Origin: Planctomycetota bacterium
GTDB taxonomy: Bacteria; Planctomycetota; UBA8742; UBA2392
DNA: 64,000 nucleotides
Direction: 5' to 3'
Assembly (NCBI GenBank): GCA_019636195.1
Contig: JAHBYA010000008.1
Coordinates: forward strand, 104,675-168,674
The notes under the pieces were generated by a model that saw nothing but the letters and a program-made list of their open reading frames with translations, did no database searches and was not told where the DNA came from. Positions 53,021 to 62,341 of the stretch are shown here, piece by piece. The position numbers were made by a program, and so were the translations under genes. Position 1 is the first letter of the stretch. Each line of letters opens with the position of its first letter.

Positions 53021-55963
53021 ATGCCAGACCAGAACACAGTTGAACGCGCGATGTCGGGGCTTGGCAGCACGATCGTGCGGGCCGGCGAAAAGCTGCGCAA
53101 GGCGCGCGTCGAGTTCGGCAAAGCGCACGAGCCGCGCCAGCGCGTGGTTACAGCCCTGCTGGCGTGTGCGGCGGCGTGCGCCATCACCGCGTTGCTGATG
53201 GCGGACTGGGGCGACGCCGGCGCCGTGACCTACGCCGAGTTGCCTACCCGCGACACCCGCGTGCGCATGCTTGAGACCAACCAGCCGCGCGACCCCGACA
53301 TCCTGTTGATCAACATTGACGAAGCCGCGCTGGCGTATGGTGACTCGTTCCTCGAAGACGACGACGCGACCGAGGCGCGCAACCGGTTTGCGTGGCCATG
53401 GCCGCGGCAGGTGTACAACAAGATCATCCGCTGGTGCCGCGCGGGCGGCGCGCGCGTGATCGTGTTCGACATGATTTACAGTGAGACCGGGCCCAACACC
53501 AACGACCCCTTCCTGATGCGGCAGATTGACGGAAGCCTCAAGCGTGTCTGGACGCTCGACCAGGCCGGGGACGACCTGTTTGCCCTTGAGGCCACCGCCC
53601 GCGAAGACGTGGCGCTGGCGCTGGCGCTGGGCACTACACCGCGGCCCGGCGACGTGCGCGATGAACTGCTGCCTGCCTATGCGACAACGCTTGAAGGCGA
53701 CGGCCTTCTTGAGCACGTTGCACCGCGCTATGAGGTCTTTCGCACCGCCGAGGCCCCCTACCCCGCGATGCTCGACGGATGGCCCAGCCTGGTTTCCGAG
53801 GGCCGGCGCGGCGACGAGCGGGCCGACGCCAAGCTGGCGTCATTCCGACGGCTGATCAACAACGACAAGTACATGAACGAGACCGTTCGCTACCGCTCGC
53901 TGCTGCCGCTCACGGAGCCGGTTGGGCGCCACGGCATCGCGGGCCTGGGCACCGTCATGGGTTTCGAAGACGCCGATGGCGCGCTGCGCCGCTACGACGT
54001 GGTGGGCGCCCATGCCGGCAAGTTGTACCGCACGTTGCCGCTGGAAACGTGGCGGCTGTACGTGCTTTCATTTGCGCGTGACGCACACGCCGACGCCACC
54101 CTGCGCGACGCATTCAAGAAGCGTTTCGGCAACATGGAGGTCACAGACGCCGGCCTTGTTTGCGACGGCGTGACGTATGCGCTGGAAGGCTCGCTGCGCG
54201 ACGTGCCGGTGAAGTCCGCCGGCAGCACCGTCCGCTACCTCGGGCGCGACATCCCGCTGGATGAGTCAGGCCGGGCGCTGCTGCGCTACCGCAACTTTCT
54301 GGCTGTGCAGAACAATGCCAATTGGCCGTTCCTGACCGAGCAGCAGCGCGCGGACACGCTGGCCCGCCACCCGGACGGGCGGCTGTTTGCCGTGTACCCG
54401 CAACTTTCAGCGCGAGATGTGCTGCGCGACTGGGATGCGCTGGCCGACAACGACTTCAAGGTATCCGAGACGCGCCGCCTGACGCTGCTGATCGACGAGC
54501 TTGAGGCCGAACTGGCAGCAGCCGCGCCCGAGGACCGCGAAGACATTGAGACGCGTCTGGCTGACGCGCGCACCAGTCTTGCCGCCGTGCGCAACCAGAA
54601 CGTGCACAAGCTGGCGCTGGGCCCGCCGCAGGACATGGTTCGCGACAAGGTGGTGATCATCGCCGCCACCGCAATCGGCCTGCTGGACCGGCACGAAACG
54701 CCGCTGGGCGCCAACACGCCCGGCACGTGGGTGCTGGCGACGTACTTCGACAACCTGAAAAACGAAGACTTCATGACCGAGTCCCCGCGCTGGGTTGAGT
54801 GGCTGTTGGCGATGCTGGGTGCGCTGGCTGCGGTGTGGGCGGTGTTGTTCGCGGGCCGTATGCGCAATGGCCTGTCGCTGACGCTGCTGCTGGGGATGCT
54901 GGCGGTTGTCGCGTGCTGGTTCGCGTTCCAGTACCAGCATTTCCTGCCCCTTGCGGCGCCGCTGGCTGGGCTGTTTGTCGGGTTTTCGCACGGTGCGCTG
55001 GCCAAGGCATTGACCGAAGGCCGGCAACGCCGGCAACGCGAAAGCTTTGCCCGCCAATACATGGGCAAAGAACTGCTTGAACACGTGATCCGCAACCCCG
55101 GCGCCCTGAAGCTGGGCGGCGAGAACCGCCAGATGACGGTCTTTTTCAGCGACGTGGCGGGTTTCACCACCGTGACCGAGACGCTCGGCCCCAACAACCC
55201 TGAGCGGCTGGTCGAGTTGCTGAACGTCTATCTTGAGCGCATGACCGACCTGATGCTTGAAACAGGCGGCGTGATCGACAAGTACATCGGCGACGCGATC
55301 ATGTGCTTCTGGGGCGCGCCGGTTGACCAGTCCGACCACGCCGTGCGGGCCTGTCGCGGCGCGCTGGCCTGTCGCTCCGAGCTGTCGCGCATGCAGCCGC
55401 TGTTTGCCGACAGCATACGCGCGATTGCGCCGCAACTGATCAAGCCGGACGGCACGGTGCTGTACGCGCGCGCCGGCATCAACAGCGGGCTTATGACCGT
55501 CGGCAACATGGGCAGCAGCAAGCGCTTTGCCTACACGGTGATGGGCGACGCCGTGAACCTTGGCGCGCGGCTTGAGCCCCAGTGCAAAGAGTACGGCGTG
55601 GACATACTGATCGGCCAGAACACGGAAGCGCTGGTCCGCGGCGAGTTCACGACCCGGGCAATCGACCTGATGGTGGTGAAGGGCAAGACCGAGCCGGTTG
55701 AAGTGTTTGAACTGATCGGCGACCGGCAGGTGCCGCAGTTCGTAACCGACCTGCTGACCCACTACAACGAGGGCCTGGCGCACTTCCGGGCCCGCGAGTT
55801 TGAGCGCGCACTGGAGAAGTTCAAGATTTCCGCACACCATGAAAGCGTGCAGGACGAAGACGCGATCAATCCCAGCCGGCTTTACATTGAGCGTTGCGAG
55901 TCGCTGATCGCCAGCCCCCCGCCCGCCGCATGGAACGGCGTGTACGTGAAGAAAACCAAGTAG
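53021..55963 (+). CDS. CHASE2-domain adenylate/guanylate cyclase
   Basis: A 980-residue membrane cyclase. A first helix lies at ~42-60 (VVTALLACAAACAITALLMA). An extracytoplasmic CHASE2 sensor follows (~90-560; ILLINIDEAALAYGDSFLED and FAWPWPRQVYNKIIRWCRAG), then three helices (~590-660) and a class III cyclase domain (~700-890). In the cyclase the metal-binding Asp residues are in MTVFFSDVAGFTTV and YIGDAIMCFWGAPVDQSDHA, and the RAGINSGLMTVGNMGSSKRF region matches. The substrate-specifying Lys is not clear by eye, so cAMP versus cGMP is undecided. It ends with a TPR-like tail. It is a sensory cyclase that may act with the Crp/Fnr regulator at 48.9 kb. Confidence 0.92.
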   Translation: MPDQNTVERAMSGLGSTIVRAGEKLRKARVEFGKAHEPRQRVVTALLACAAACAITALLMADWGDAGAVTYAELPTRDTRVRMLETNQPRDPDILLINIDEAALAYGDSFLEDDDATEARNRFAWPWPRQVYNKIIRWCRAGGARVIVFDMIYSETGPNTNDPFLMRQIDGSLKRVWTLDQAGDDLFALEATAREDVALALALGTTPRPGDVRDELLPAYATTLEGDGLLEHVAPRYEVFRTAEAPYPAMLDGWPSLVSEGRRGDERADAKLASFRRLINNDKYMNETVRYRSLLPLTEPVGRHGIAGLGTVMGFEDADGALRRYDVVGAHAGKLYRTLPLETWRLYVLSFARDAHADATLRDAFKKRFGNMEVTDAGLVCDGVTYALEGSLRDVPVKSAGSTVRYLGRDIPLDESGRALLRYRNFLAVQNNANWPFLTEQQRADTLARHPDGRLFAVYPQLSARDVLRDWDALADNDFKVSETRRLTLLIDELEAELAAAAPEDREDIETRLADARTSLAAVRNQNVHKLALGPPQDMVRDKVVIIAATAIGLLDRHETPLGANTPGTWVLATYFDNLKNEDFMTESPRWVEWLLAMLGALAAVWAVLFAGRMRNGLSLTLLLGMLAVVACWFAFQYQHFLPLAAPLAGLFVGFSHGALAKALTEGRQRRQRESFARQYMGKELLEHVIRNPGALKLGGENRQMTVFFSDVAGFTTVTETLGPNNPERLVELLNVYLERMTDLMLETGGVIDKYIGDAIMCFWGAPVDQSDHAVRACRGALACRSELSRMQPLFADSIRAIAPQLIKPDGTVLYARAGINSGLMTVGNMGSSKRFAYTVMGDAVNLGARLEPQCKEYGVDILIGQNTEALVRGEFTTRAIDLMVVKGKTEPVEVFELIGDRQVPQFVTDLLTHYNEGLAHFRAREFERALEKFKISAHHESVQDEDAINPSRLYIERCESLIASPPPAAWNGVYVKKTK

Positions 55964-55969
55964 GCAGGT

Positions 55970-57619
55970 TCAGTTTATGTCCGGCGGCAGGTCGGCGAGC
56001 TTCTTGATCGCATCAAGCAGAGTCTTGCCCATATCGCGGTCGGCCTTGCCCAGGTCTTCGGCCAGGCGCAGCATGCCGTTGATGCGCTCGCGCAGCACAC
56101 GCAACTGCGTGCGCTGCTTCAGCAGGTTGTCGAAGCGCTCGTCACTTTCGGTCTCAAGGCGGTCGGCGCGCTCGGACAGGCGCTTGAGTTCATCCTTCTG
56201 GCCGGCGTCGATCATTTTCACGCGCTCGGTCAGGCGTGTGCGCTCGGCCTCAACTTCGCGCAACCGGTTGGTCAGGCGGCGCACTTCGTCGCTGACCAGT
56301 GCGTTTGCGTCGGCGTCCTGGGGCTGGATGATGGCGGTGTCCTGCGCGCGGGCCTTGGCGCCCTGCAGGGCGCGCTCAAGGTCGCCGAGTTTCTCGGTCA
56401 GTTCGCGAACCTGGTCTTCGAACGTGTTGGCCTTGAGTTCAGCCTTTTGCAGTTTGCGTTCAAGCTCGCGGTTGTGTTCCTGCGCGTCCTCGATTTCCTT
56501 GTTCAGGGCCGGGATGCGCCGCTGACTTAACCGATAGCTGCGCGCCGCTTCGGTATCGAGCTTTTCCTGCGCCTCGGCCGCTTCTTTCTCTCGGGCCAGC
56601 AACTGCTGTTGCAGCTCGGTGATGCGATCTTCCAGCGCAATCACGCGCTCGGCCTCTTTCTCAAACGGCGTAAGCCTCTCGACCTCTGTACGCGCGTCAG
56701 CAAGCGCCCTGGCCAGCTGGTCAAGCTCGGCCCTGCGGTCATCCAGCTCTTTGGCGCCGCGCTCGACGGCTGCGCCGGCGTCACGAACGTCAGCGACCTG
56801 CTTGCGGGCCAGCGCCAGCTCACGCCCCAGCTCTTCGCTTTCGGCGCGCATGCGGGCGGCAGCATCGGCGCCCTCTTCAAGGCGCAACTCGGCAGAAGTC
56901 AGTTGCTGCTGCAATCCCTCGATCTCGCGCCGAAGTTCATCGTGGGCAAGCTCGGCGCGGGCTTCGGCGGCCTGCGCTTCCTTCAGCGCTTCTTTAAGCT
57001 GCGCGTTCTCCGACTGCAGCGCCGTCAACTGTGCCTGCACCAGGTCGTCGCGCGACGCCTCGTCCGGTTCGGGCTCGGCGGGCGGCAGCGCAGCGGCCTC
57101 GGCCTGCACCAGCCGCTCATGCAGGTCGGCGTTTTCACGACGCAGGGCGCTTGCCTGTTCTTCGGCCTGGCGGCGGAACTCCCTAGCTTCGGCCAGTGCG
57201 GCCTCCAGCCGTGTGATTTCACCGGCAGGGGCGGCGGCCTCAAGCTTGTCGGTCAGTTCGCGCACGCGGGCCGCAAGCTGGTCGCGCTCGTCGGCGATGC
57301 CCTGCAGCTCTGCGCGCACGGCCTGCATCTCGATGGTCTGGCGCGCGTCCACGTCTTCGACCTCGGCATCCTCCTGCTCGTCATCCAGCGATGGCGCCGC
57401 GTCGGTGAACACCTCGCTTTCCGGGATCACCGGGTCAGGCTCGACATCCAGAGGCACGTTGGCGTCTTCCGCCAGCGTGGAGGGCTCGACATCGACGTCG
57501 ACCTGCACGTCATGCACCGGCGCATCCAGGGGCAGCGCCACCAGGTCGTCTTCGCCGAAGCCGAGCTCGGGGTCGCCAAACGCGTCGTCGGGCATGAGTG
57601 ATTGGTCGTTGCCGGCCAT
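55970..57619 (-). CDS. Large coiled-coil protein
   Basis: A 549-residue protein. Residues ~1-95 are acidic and unstructured (DVQVDVDVEPSTLAEDANVP; ASLDDEQEDAEVEDVDA-like). Residues ~95-510 are nearly continuous heptad coiled coil (ELQGIADERDQLAARVRELT; KELDDRRAELDQLARALADA). A short helical end follows (INGMLRLAEDLGKADRDMGK). It resembles cytoskeletal or division-associated filament-like proteins but has no recognisable motif. TAGACT, overlapping the gatA stop, ends 6 nt before the ATG at 57619. Confidence 0.85.
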   Translation of the reverse strand: MAGNDQSLMPDDAFGDPELGFGEDDLVALPLDAPVHDVQVDVDVEPSTLAEDANVPLDVEPDPVIPESEVFTDAAPSLDDEQEDAEVEDVDARQTIEMQAVRAELQGIADERDQLAARVRELTDKLEAAAPAGEITRLEAALAEAREFRRQAEEQASALRRENADLHERLVQAEAAALPPAEPEPDEASRDDLVQAQLTALQSENAQLKEALKEAQAAEARAELAHDELRREIEGLQQQLTSAELRLEEGADAAARMRAESEELGRELALARKQVADVRDAGAAVERGAKELDDRRAELDQLARALADARTEVERLTPFEKEAERVIALEDRITELQQQLLAREKEAAEAQEKLDTEAARSYRLSQRRIPALNKEIEDAQEHNRELERKLQKAELKANTFEDQVRELTEKLGDLERALQGAKARAQDTAIIQPQDADANALVSDEVRRLTNRLREVEAERTRLTERVKMIDAGQKDELKRLSERADRLETESDERFDNLLKQRTQLRVLRERINGMLRLAEDLGKADRDMGKTLLDAIKKLADLPPDIN

Positions 57620-57625
57620 GCCCCA

Positions 57626-57631
57626 AGTCTA
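57626..57631 (-). promoter_or_regulatory. -10-like TAGACT overlapping the gatA stop
   Basis: TAGACT on the minus strand ends 6 nt before the coiled-coil ATG at 57619, giving this gene its own promoter inside the gatA end. Confidence 0.45.
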
Positions 57632-59077
57632 TGCGATCTTGGGCATCCGGTCCACTTGCTGCTTGAGCGCACCTTCAAGCGCATGGGAAATCGAAAGCAG
57701 CGAATCTTCAGCGAAAGCGGGCGCCTGCACGTGCAGCCCGATCGGCAGCCCTGACGCGTCAAAACCGATCGGCAGACTGAGCGCGCACAAGCCCGCCAGG
57801 CTGGCTGGAATCGTGAACACGTCGCACAGGTACATCGAAAGCGGGTCGGAGATCTCGCCGGCCTTGAACGCCGGGAATGGCGCGCAAGGGCCTACAATCA
57901 CGTCGCAGCCCTCAAATGCGCGGTCGAAATCGCGCAGGATCAGCGTGCGCACGCGTGCGGCGCGGCCGTAGAACTCTTCCCAGTGGCCGGCCGACAGCGC
58001 GTATGTGCCCAGCATGATGCGGCGCTTGACCTCAGGGCCGAAGCCCGCGCCGCGCGTCCTGAAGTACTGTTCAATGCCTGAAGCGGCAGGCTCACGCAGG
58101 CCATAGCGCACGCCGTCAAAGCGCGCGAGGTTGCTGCTGGCCTCGGCGCTGGCGACGACGTAATACACCGCGATGCCGTGGTCGGCGTTGGGCAGTTTGA
58201 CCTCGACGACCTGCGCGCCCAGTGCCCTCATCGCTTCAATTGCACGAGTGCAGGCGTCGGCCACTTCACGATTGGGCAATTGCTCAATGTAGCCCGGCAC
58301 CACGCCGACCTTCACGCCCTTGAGGTCGCTGCGCAGCGCGGCTGTGTAGTCGGGCACGGGTCTGCGCGCGCTGGTACCGTCGTGATCGTCGTGGCCGGAC
58401 AGCACATTCATGCACAGCGCGGCGTCGCGCACGCTGCGTGAAAACGGCCCCACCTGGTCCAGGCTGCTGGCAAACGCGACCAACCCGTAGCGCGACACGC
58501 GGCCGTAGCTGGGTTTAAGCCCGACCACGCCGCAGAAGCTTGCGGGCAGCCGGATGCTGCCGCCAGTATCGCTGCCCAAGCTCAGGTACGCGCTGCGCGC
58601 CGCCACGCACGCCGCGCTGCCGCCGCTGCTTCCGCCGGGCACATGCGCGAGATTGAACGGGTTGCGGGTCTGCTTGAGCGCGCTGTTTTCGCAGCTGCTG
58701 CCCATCGCAAACTCGTCAAGATTGGTCTTGCCGACGAACACCGCACCCGCGGCGCGCAGCCGCGCGGTCACGGTCGCGTCCTGCGGGGCGACAAAGCTTT
58801 CCAGGATGCGGCTGGCGCAGCTGGTCTGCTGGCCTGCCACGTGGATGTTGTCCTTGATCGCAACCGGCACGCCTGCCAGCGCGCCGGACTTGTCGCCCTT
58901 GTCAATGGCGGCGGCGTGCTCAAGGGCGTGCTCATTCACGTGCAAGTAGGCGCCGACGCGGCCCTCGGTGGCGCGGGCGTGATCAAGCACCGCCCGGGTG
59001 ACGGCAACGGCGGTTACGTCGCCGGCCTTGACGCGGCGGGCGACTTCGGTGGCATCGAGTTTCAGCAGCTCGTGCAT
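57629..59077 (-). CDS. gatA: Glutamyl-tRNA(Gln) amidotransferase subunit A
   Basis: The amidase subunit of GatCAB supplies ammonia for Gln-tRNA or Asn-tRNA formation. The 482 residues carry the Ser-cisSer-Lys triad: Lys75 in PVAIKDNIHV, Ser150 in VPGGSSGGSAACV and Ser174 in GSDTGGSIRLPA. The ATG at 59077 overlaps the gatC stop (TGATG), giving translational coupling; a GTG one codon earlier is an alternative. gatB is not in the window. The gene implies an organism that misacylates tRNA-Gln and/or tRNA-Asn. Confidence 0.96.
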   Translation of the reverse strand: MHELLKLDATEVARRVKAGDVTAVAVTRAVLDHARATEGRVGAYLHVNEHALEHAAAIDKGDKSGALAGVPVAIKDNIHVAGQQTSCASRILESFVAPQDATVTARLRAAGAVFVGKTNLDEFAMGSSCENSALKQTRNPFNLAHVPGGSSGGSAACVAARSAYLSLGSDTGGSIRLPASFCGVVGLKPSYGRVSRYGLVAFASSLDQVGPFSRSVRDAALCMNVLSGHDDHDGTSARRPVPDYTAALRSDLKGVKVGVVPGYIEQLPNREVADACTRAIEAMRALGAQVVEVKLPNADHGIAVYYVVASAEASSNLARFDGVRYGLREPAASGIEQYFRTRGAGFGPEVKRRIMLGTYALSAGHWEEFYGRAARVRTLILRDFDRAFEGCDVIVGPCAPFPAFKAGEISDPLSMYLCDVFTIPASLAGLCALSLPIGFDASGLPIGLHVQAPAFAEDSLLSISHALEGALKQQVDRMPKIA

Positions 59078-59358
59078 CACTCAATCACCGGCGGGACCTT
59101 GAAGAAGTTCTGTTCGCTTTCGGGCGCGTTGGCGACGGCCTGCTCACGGCCAACACCCGGCGCCGGCTCGTCCTGTCGCCACTGGTTTCGCTCCGCCACC
59201 GGGTGCACGGTCATCTCGGCGCCCTGGACATTGACGTTGGCCAACGCGCTCACGTACTCGGTGATGCGCGTCATGTCGGCGGCGAAGCGTTTGGCCTCAG
59301 CGTCGGTCAGTTCAAGGCGCGCAAGCCGCGCCACGTGGCGTACAGTGGCTTCATCCAT
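59077..59358 (-). CDS. gatC: Glutamyl-tRNA(Gln) amidotransferase subunit C
   Basis: A 93-residue stabilising subunit of GatCAB. VRHVARLARLELTDAEAKRF and the later PVAERNQWRQDEPAPG match the family, including the NxxxDEP-type motif near the C-terminus. It precedes gatA with overlapping stop and start. The ATG at 59358 has no clear ribosome site. Confidence 0.93.
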   Translation of the reverse strand: MDEATVRHVARLARLELTDAEAKRFAADMTRITEYVSALANVNVQGAEMTVHPVAERNQWRQDEPAPGVGREQAVANAPESEQNFFKVPPVIE

Positions 59359-59403
59359 GGCGCGTGTTTGTACCCGCGCGGCGCGGGTGCGGCAACAACC
59401 GGA

Positions 59404-61236
59404 CTACATCGCCTGGATCAACTTCCACAGACCTTTCAGGCGCAAACCTGCGCGCATGGCCTCGGCGGCGTGCTCGCGGGCGAGCTCTTTGTCGCCCTGC
59501 TTGCGGTAAGCCCGTGCCAGCTCAAGGTGTTTGCGCCCGGCGCGCCGAATGTGACGCCTGATTGCCGCCGGGTCGTCGCTGTGCAGCAGGGCGTTGACCA
59601 TGCGGATGCGCGTGAGTGCTTCTTCCAGCGCGCCTGCGCGCTTGACTTTGCTTAGACTGTCCGGGCTGCGGTGCACCACCACCAGCGCCTGCGGCAGGCA
59701 GACAAAGCCGCTGTTGTTGACCAGCCGCGCCAACCGTAGAAAGAAGTCCCAGTCGTTGCTGATTGCAAAGCGCTCGTTGAAAAGGCCGATCCGCTCCAGC
59801 AGGTGGCGTTTGAAAATCAGCGTGCTGGTTTTCAGCGACAGGTCCTCGTACAGGTCGCGAAACAGGTGCGAATCAAGGCCGGGCAGGTCTTCGGGCTTGT
59901 CTTCCTTGCTGCCGTCGGCATTGATGTGCACATGGCGGCATGCGCCGGCCACGTAGCTTTCGCCCATGGCCGCAAGCTGCCTGGCAAGCTTGTCGGGCGC
60001 CCATTCGTCGTCGCTGTCCAGCAGGGCAATCCATTCGCCGCGCGCGTGGCGCAGGCCGGCGTTGCGGGCGCTGCTGGCGCCGCCGTTGGCTTTGCGGATG
60101 TAGCGCACACGCGGCGGCGGGCTTTGAAACAGCTCAGGCGTTTCGTCGGTGCTGCCGTCATCGACCAGCAGCACCTCAAGCGATTGCTCGGTTTGCACCA
60201 GCGCGGACTTCACGGCGCGCATGGCGTTTGCGCTGCGGTTGTGCGTGGGGATGATGACGCTGACCTTGGGCGACGGCTGCGGGTCGCCGTGAATCTCCAG
60301 CAGCGGCTCAGGCTGCGCGCGGGTTGCTTCCACATAGTGCTGCCAGCGCAGGTCAACGCCGTCGTTCAGGCGCGGGGGCAGATTGCGCGGCGGGTCGCGG
60401 GGCGGGCCGTCCAGCAGGGTCTCGATCTCGGCCCACACGTGCTCGACCGTGATTGCGTCCATCGACGGGCGTTCGTCGCCGCGGCTGTGCATGACCAGTT
60501 GCCGCAACACCCGCGAGTTTGGCGCGTTTTTTACGGGGTCGCTGGGCCCGAACAGCATCAGCCCCGGCGCTCCGCACGCCGCCGCCACGTGGCCCACGCC
60601 CGAGTCATTGCCCAGGTACAGCCCCGCGTGGTTCAGCACAGCCGCGAGTTCAGGCAGCGTCAGCCCGAATCGCGCGTCAAACTCCTCTTCCCAGTCCGCC
60701 TTGTCGGCCTGCGTGCCGACGACGACGACGTGGCGGCCAAGCTCGCGCAACCTGCGGCAGACCTGCTGCCAGTGCGGCCAGCGCTTGGCAATGTTGGCGG
60801 GGTCGCAGCCCGCGTGTACGACCACTGTCAGCGCCGAACAGCCATAGTCGCCCTGGGCCGCATTCACGAAGCTTTGGGGCGTATCACCGACGTAGCCCAG
60901 CCAGCGGGCCATTTCGACGTTGGCTTCGGCTTCGCTTTGGTGCTTCACATGGCGCTTCTCGATCTTCAGGCATAGGCCCGGCGGAAACATGCGCACCAAC
61001 TGGCGCCGGCCATAGGCGCTTACGCCAAAGTCATAATCGTCTGCACGAAACTGGTCGTGGTGCGTGTAAAGCCGGTTGATGATCTGCCAGCCCTGCCACA
61101 ACGGGCGCAGCTTGTCGGCAATGGGCGAGTTGACGTACAGGTCAAGCTCGTGGCCCATCAGCCAAAGCGCGCGCAGCAGCGGCGTGGCCTGCACGCAGTT
61201 GCCCAGCCCCTGGCTGATTTCGACAAGCAGCTTCAT
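59404..61236 (-). CDS. Fused GT9 (heptosyltransferase-like) and GT2 glycosyltransferase
   Basis: A 610-residue, two-domain enzyme. Residues ~1-300 are GT9-like: KLLVEISQGLGNCVQATPLL (GxGNxxxxTP start), then SALTVVVHAGCDPANIAKRW, and YLGNDSGVGHVAAACGAPGL with LMLFGPSDPVKNAP, the nucleotide-sugar site of ADP-heptose:LPS heptosyltransferases. Residues ~325-540 are GT2: KVSVIIPTHNRSANAMRAVK, LEVLLVDDGSTDETPE, NGGASSARNAGLRHARGEWI with ALLDSDDEW (DxD-type metal site). The last part is helical. The order GT9-GT2 in one chain is unusual. It probably builds a surface glycan with the epimerase next door. The ATG at 61236 excludes a 33-codon extension that enters repeat DNA. Confidence 0.88.
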   Translation of the reverse strand: MKLLVEISQGLGNCVQATPLLRALWLMGHELDLYVNSPIADKLRPLWQGWQIINRLYTHHDQFRADDYDFGVSAYGRRQLVRMFPPGLCLKIEKRHVKHQSEAEANVEMARWLGYVGDTPQSFVNAAQGDYGCSALTVVVHAGCDPANIAKRWPHWQQVCRRLRELGRHVVVVGTQADKADWEEEFDARFGLTLPELAAVLNHAGLYLGNDSGVGHVAAACGAPGLMLFGPSDPVKNAPNSRVLRQLVMHSRGDERPSMDAITVEHVWAEIETLLDGPPRDPPRNLPPRLNDGVDLRWQHYVEATRAQPEPLLEIHGDPQPSPKVSVIIPTHNRSANAMRAVKSALVQTEQSLEVLLVDDGSTDETPELFQSPPPRVRYIRKANGGASSARNAGLRHARGEWIALLDSDDEWAPDKLARQLAAMGESYVAGACRHVHINADGSKEDKPEDLPGLDSHLFRDLYEDLSLKTSTLIFKRHLLERIGLFNERFAISNDWDFFLRLARLVNNSGFVCLPQALVVVHRSPDSLSKVKRAGALEEALTRIRMVNALLHSDDPAAIRRHIRRAGRKHLELARAYRKQGDKELAREHAAEAMRAGLRLKGLWKLIQAM

Positions 61237-61326
61237 CAGGCGCGAAGTACGCGAAGTCCGCGTTGAAAAAGCAACTGCTGAACTGCTTTCACCACAGAGA
61301 TCACAGAGAACACGGAGAACCGCAAC
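61237..61326. repeat. Repeat block between glycosyltransferase and epimerase
   Basis: CGCGAAGTACGCGAAGTCC (61241-61259) is followed by CACCACAGAG..CACAGAGAACACGGAG (61290-61316). The first resembles the block at 36217-36316 and the second matches 33496-33523. Confidence 0.7.
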
Positions 61327-61356
61327 TTTTGGCAAGGCCGGCGAGTCTTGTCGCGG

Positions 61357-62304
61357 TTATCCGGCATTGAACGACCGCCACCACTCCACCTGCTTTGCAA
61401 CGCCTTGCGCAAAGTTGGTCTTTGGCTCATAGCCCAGCAGGCGGCGGGCTTTGCTGATATCGGCCATCGTGCGCGGCACGTCGCCCGGCTGGTCGGGCAA
61501 GTGCTTCAGCGTGGCCTTTTTGCCGGTGGCTTGCTCAATGGTCTGGACCATCTGCGTGAGCGTGACGGGCTCATCGCCGCCCAGGTTGATGATCTCGCAG
61601 CCCGAAACCCGGTCGATGCTTGATACCACGCCCTGCACGATATCGTCGATGTAGGTGTAGTCGCGGCCGCTTTTGCCGTCGCCATAGAACGGAACTTCGC
61701 GGCCGGCTTCGATCAGCTGGATGAACTTCATGATCGCAAGGTCAGGACGCTGGCTGGGGCCGTAAACGGTAAAGAAGCGCAGGGCATGGCTTTCAATGCC
61801 GTACAGGTGGTGATAGGTCTGCAAGTACAGCTCGTTGGCGCGCTTGGTGGCGGCGTAGGGCGACCACGGGCGGTTGATCGGGTCGCTTTCACTGAACGGC
61901 ACCTTTTCCTGCCCGCCGTACACGCTGCTGCTGCTGGCATGTACCAGCTTGCGCAGGCCGCGGGCGCGCATGGCTTCAAGTACGTGGATGGTGCCCTTGA
62001 CGTTGGTGTCGGCGTACAGCTCGGGGTTTTCAAGGCTGGGGCGCACGCCCGCGCGGGCGGCAAGGTTGACCACCACGTCGCAGCCCTGGCCCAGTGCTTT
62101 TTCGACGTCCAGTTTTTTGCGCAGGTCGCCTTCAATCATGCGCGCGCCAAGGGCGGTGATTTCGCTTGCGTTGCGGCGCTTGATGGCGGGGTCGTAAAAG
62201 TCATTAAAGTCGTCAAAGCCGACCACGCTGTCGCCCCGGGCCAACAGCGCCCGCGCAACATGGGACCCGATAAACCCGGCTGCACCTGTAAGAAAGACTC
62301 GCAT
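61357..62304 (-). CDS. NAD-dependent sugar epimerase (UDP-glucuronate 4-epimerase-like)
   Basis: A short-chain dehydrogenase of the extended type, 315 residues. The Rossmann motif is GAAGFIGSHVARALLARGDS; the catalytic SSSSVYGG and YAATK(RANE) give the Ser-Tyr-Lys triad. NDFYDPAIKRRN and FTVYGPSQRPDLAIMKF resemble UDP-glucuronate 4-epimerases, which make UDP-galacturonate for surface polysaccharides; UDP-glucose/GlcNAc epimerase is an alternative. TAGCCT ends 6 nt before the ATG at 62304. It is next to the fused glycosyltransferase, so both probably act in glycan synthesis. Confidence 0.9.
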   Translation of the reverse strand: MRVFLTGAAGFIGSHVARALLARGDSVVGFDDFNDFYDPAIKRRNASEITALGARMIEGDLRKKLDVEKALGQGCDVVVNLAARAGVRPSLENPELYADTNVKGTIHVLEAMRARGLRKLVHASSSSVYGGQEKVPFSESDPINRPWSPYAATKRANELYLQTYHHLYGIESHALRFFTVYGPSQRPDLAIMKFIQLIEAGREVPFYGDGKSGRDYTYIDDIVQGVVSSIDRVSGCEIINLGGDEPVTLTQMVQTIEQATGKKATLKHLPDQPGDVPRTMADISKARRLLGYEPKTNFAQGVAKQVEWWRSFNAG

Positions 62305-62310
62305 GGCGGC

Positions 62311-62316
62311 AGGCTA
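62311..62316 (-). promoter_or_regulatory. -10-like TAGCCT, leaderless epimerase
   Basis: TAGCCT on the minus strand ends 6 nt before the epimerase ATG at 62304. Confidence 0.5.
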
Positions 62317-62341
62317 AGTCAGCGCGGCCGTTACGCCAGTG

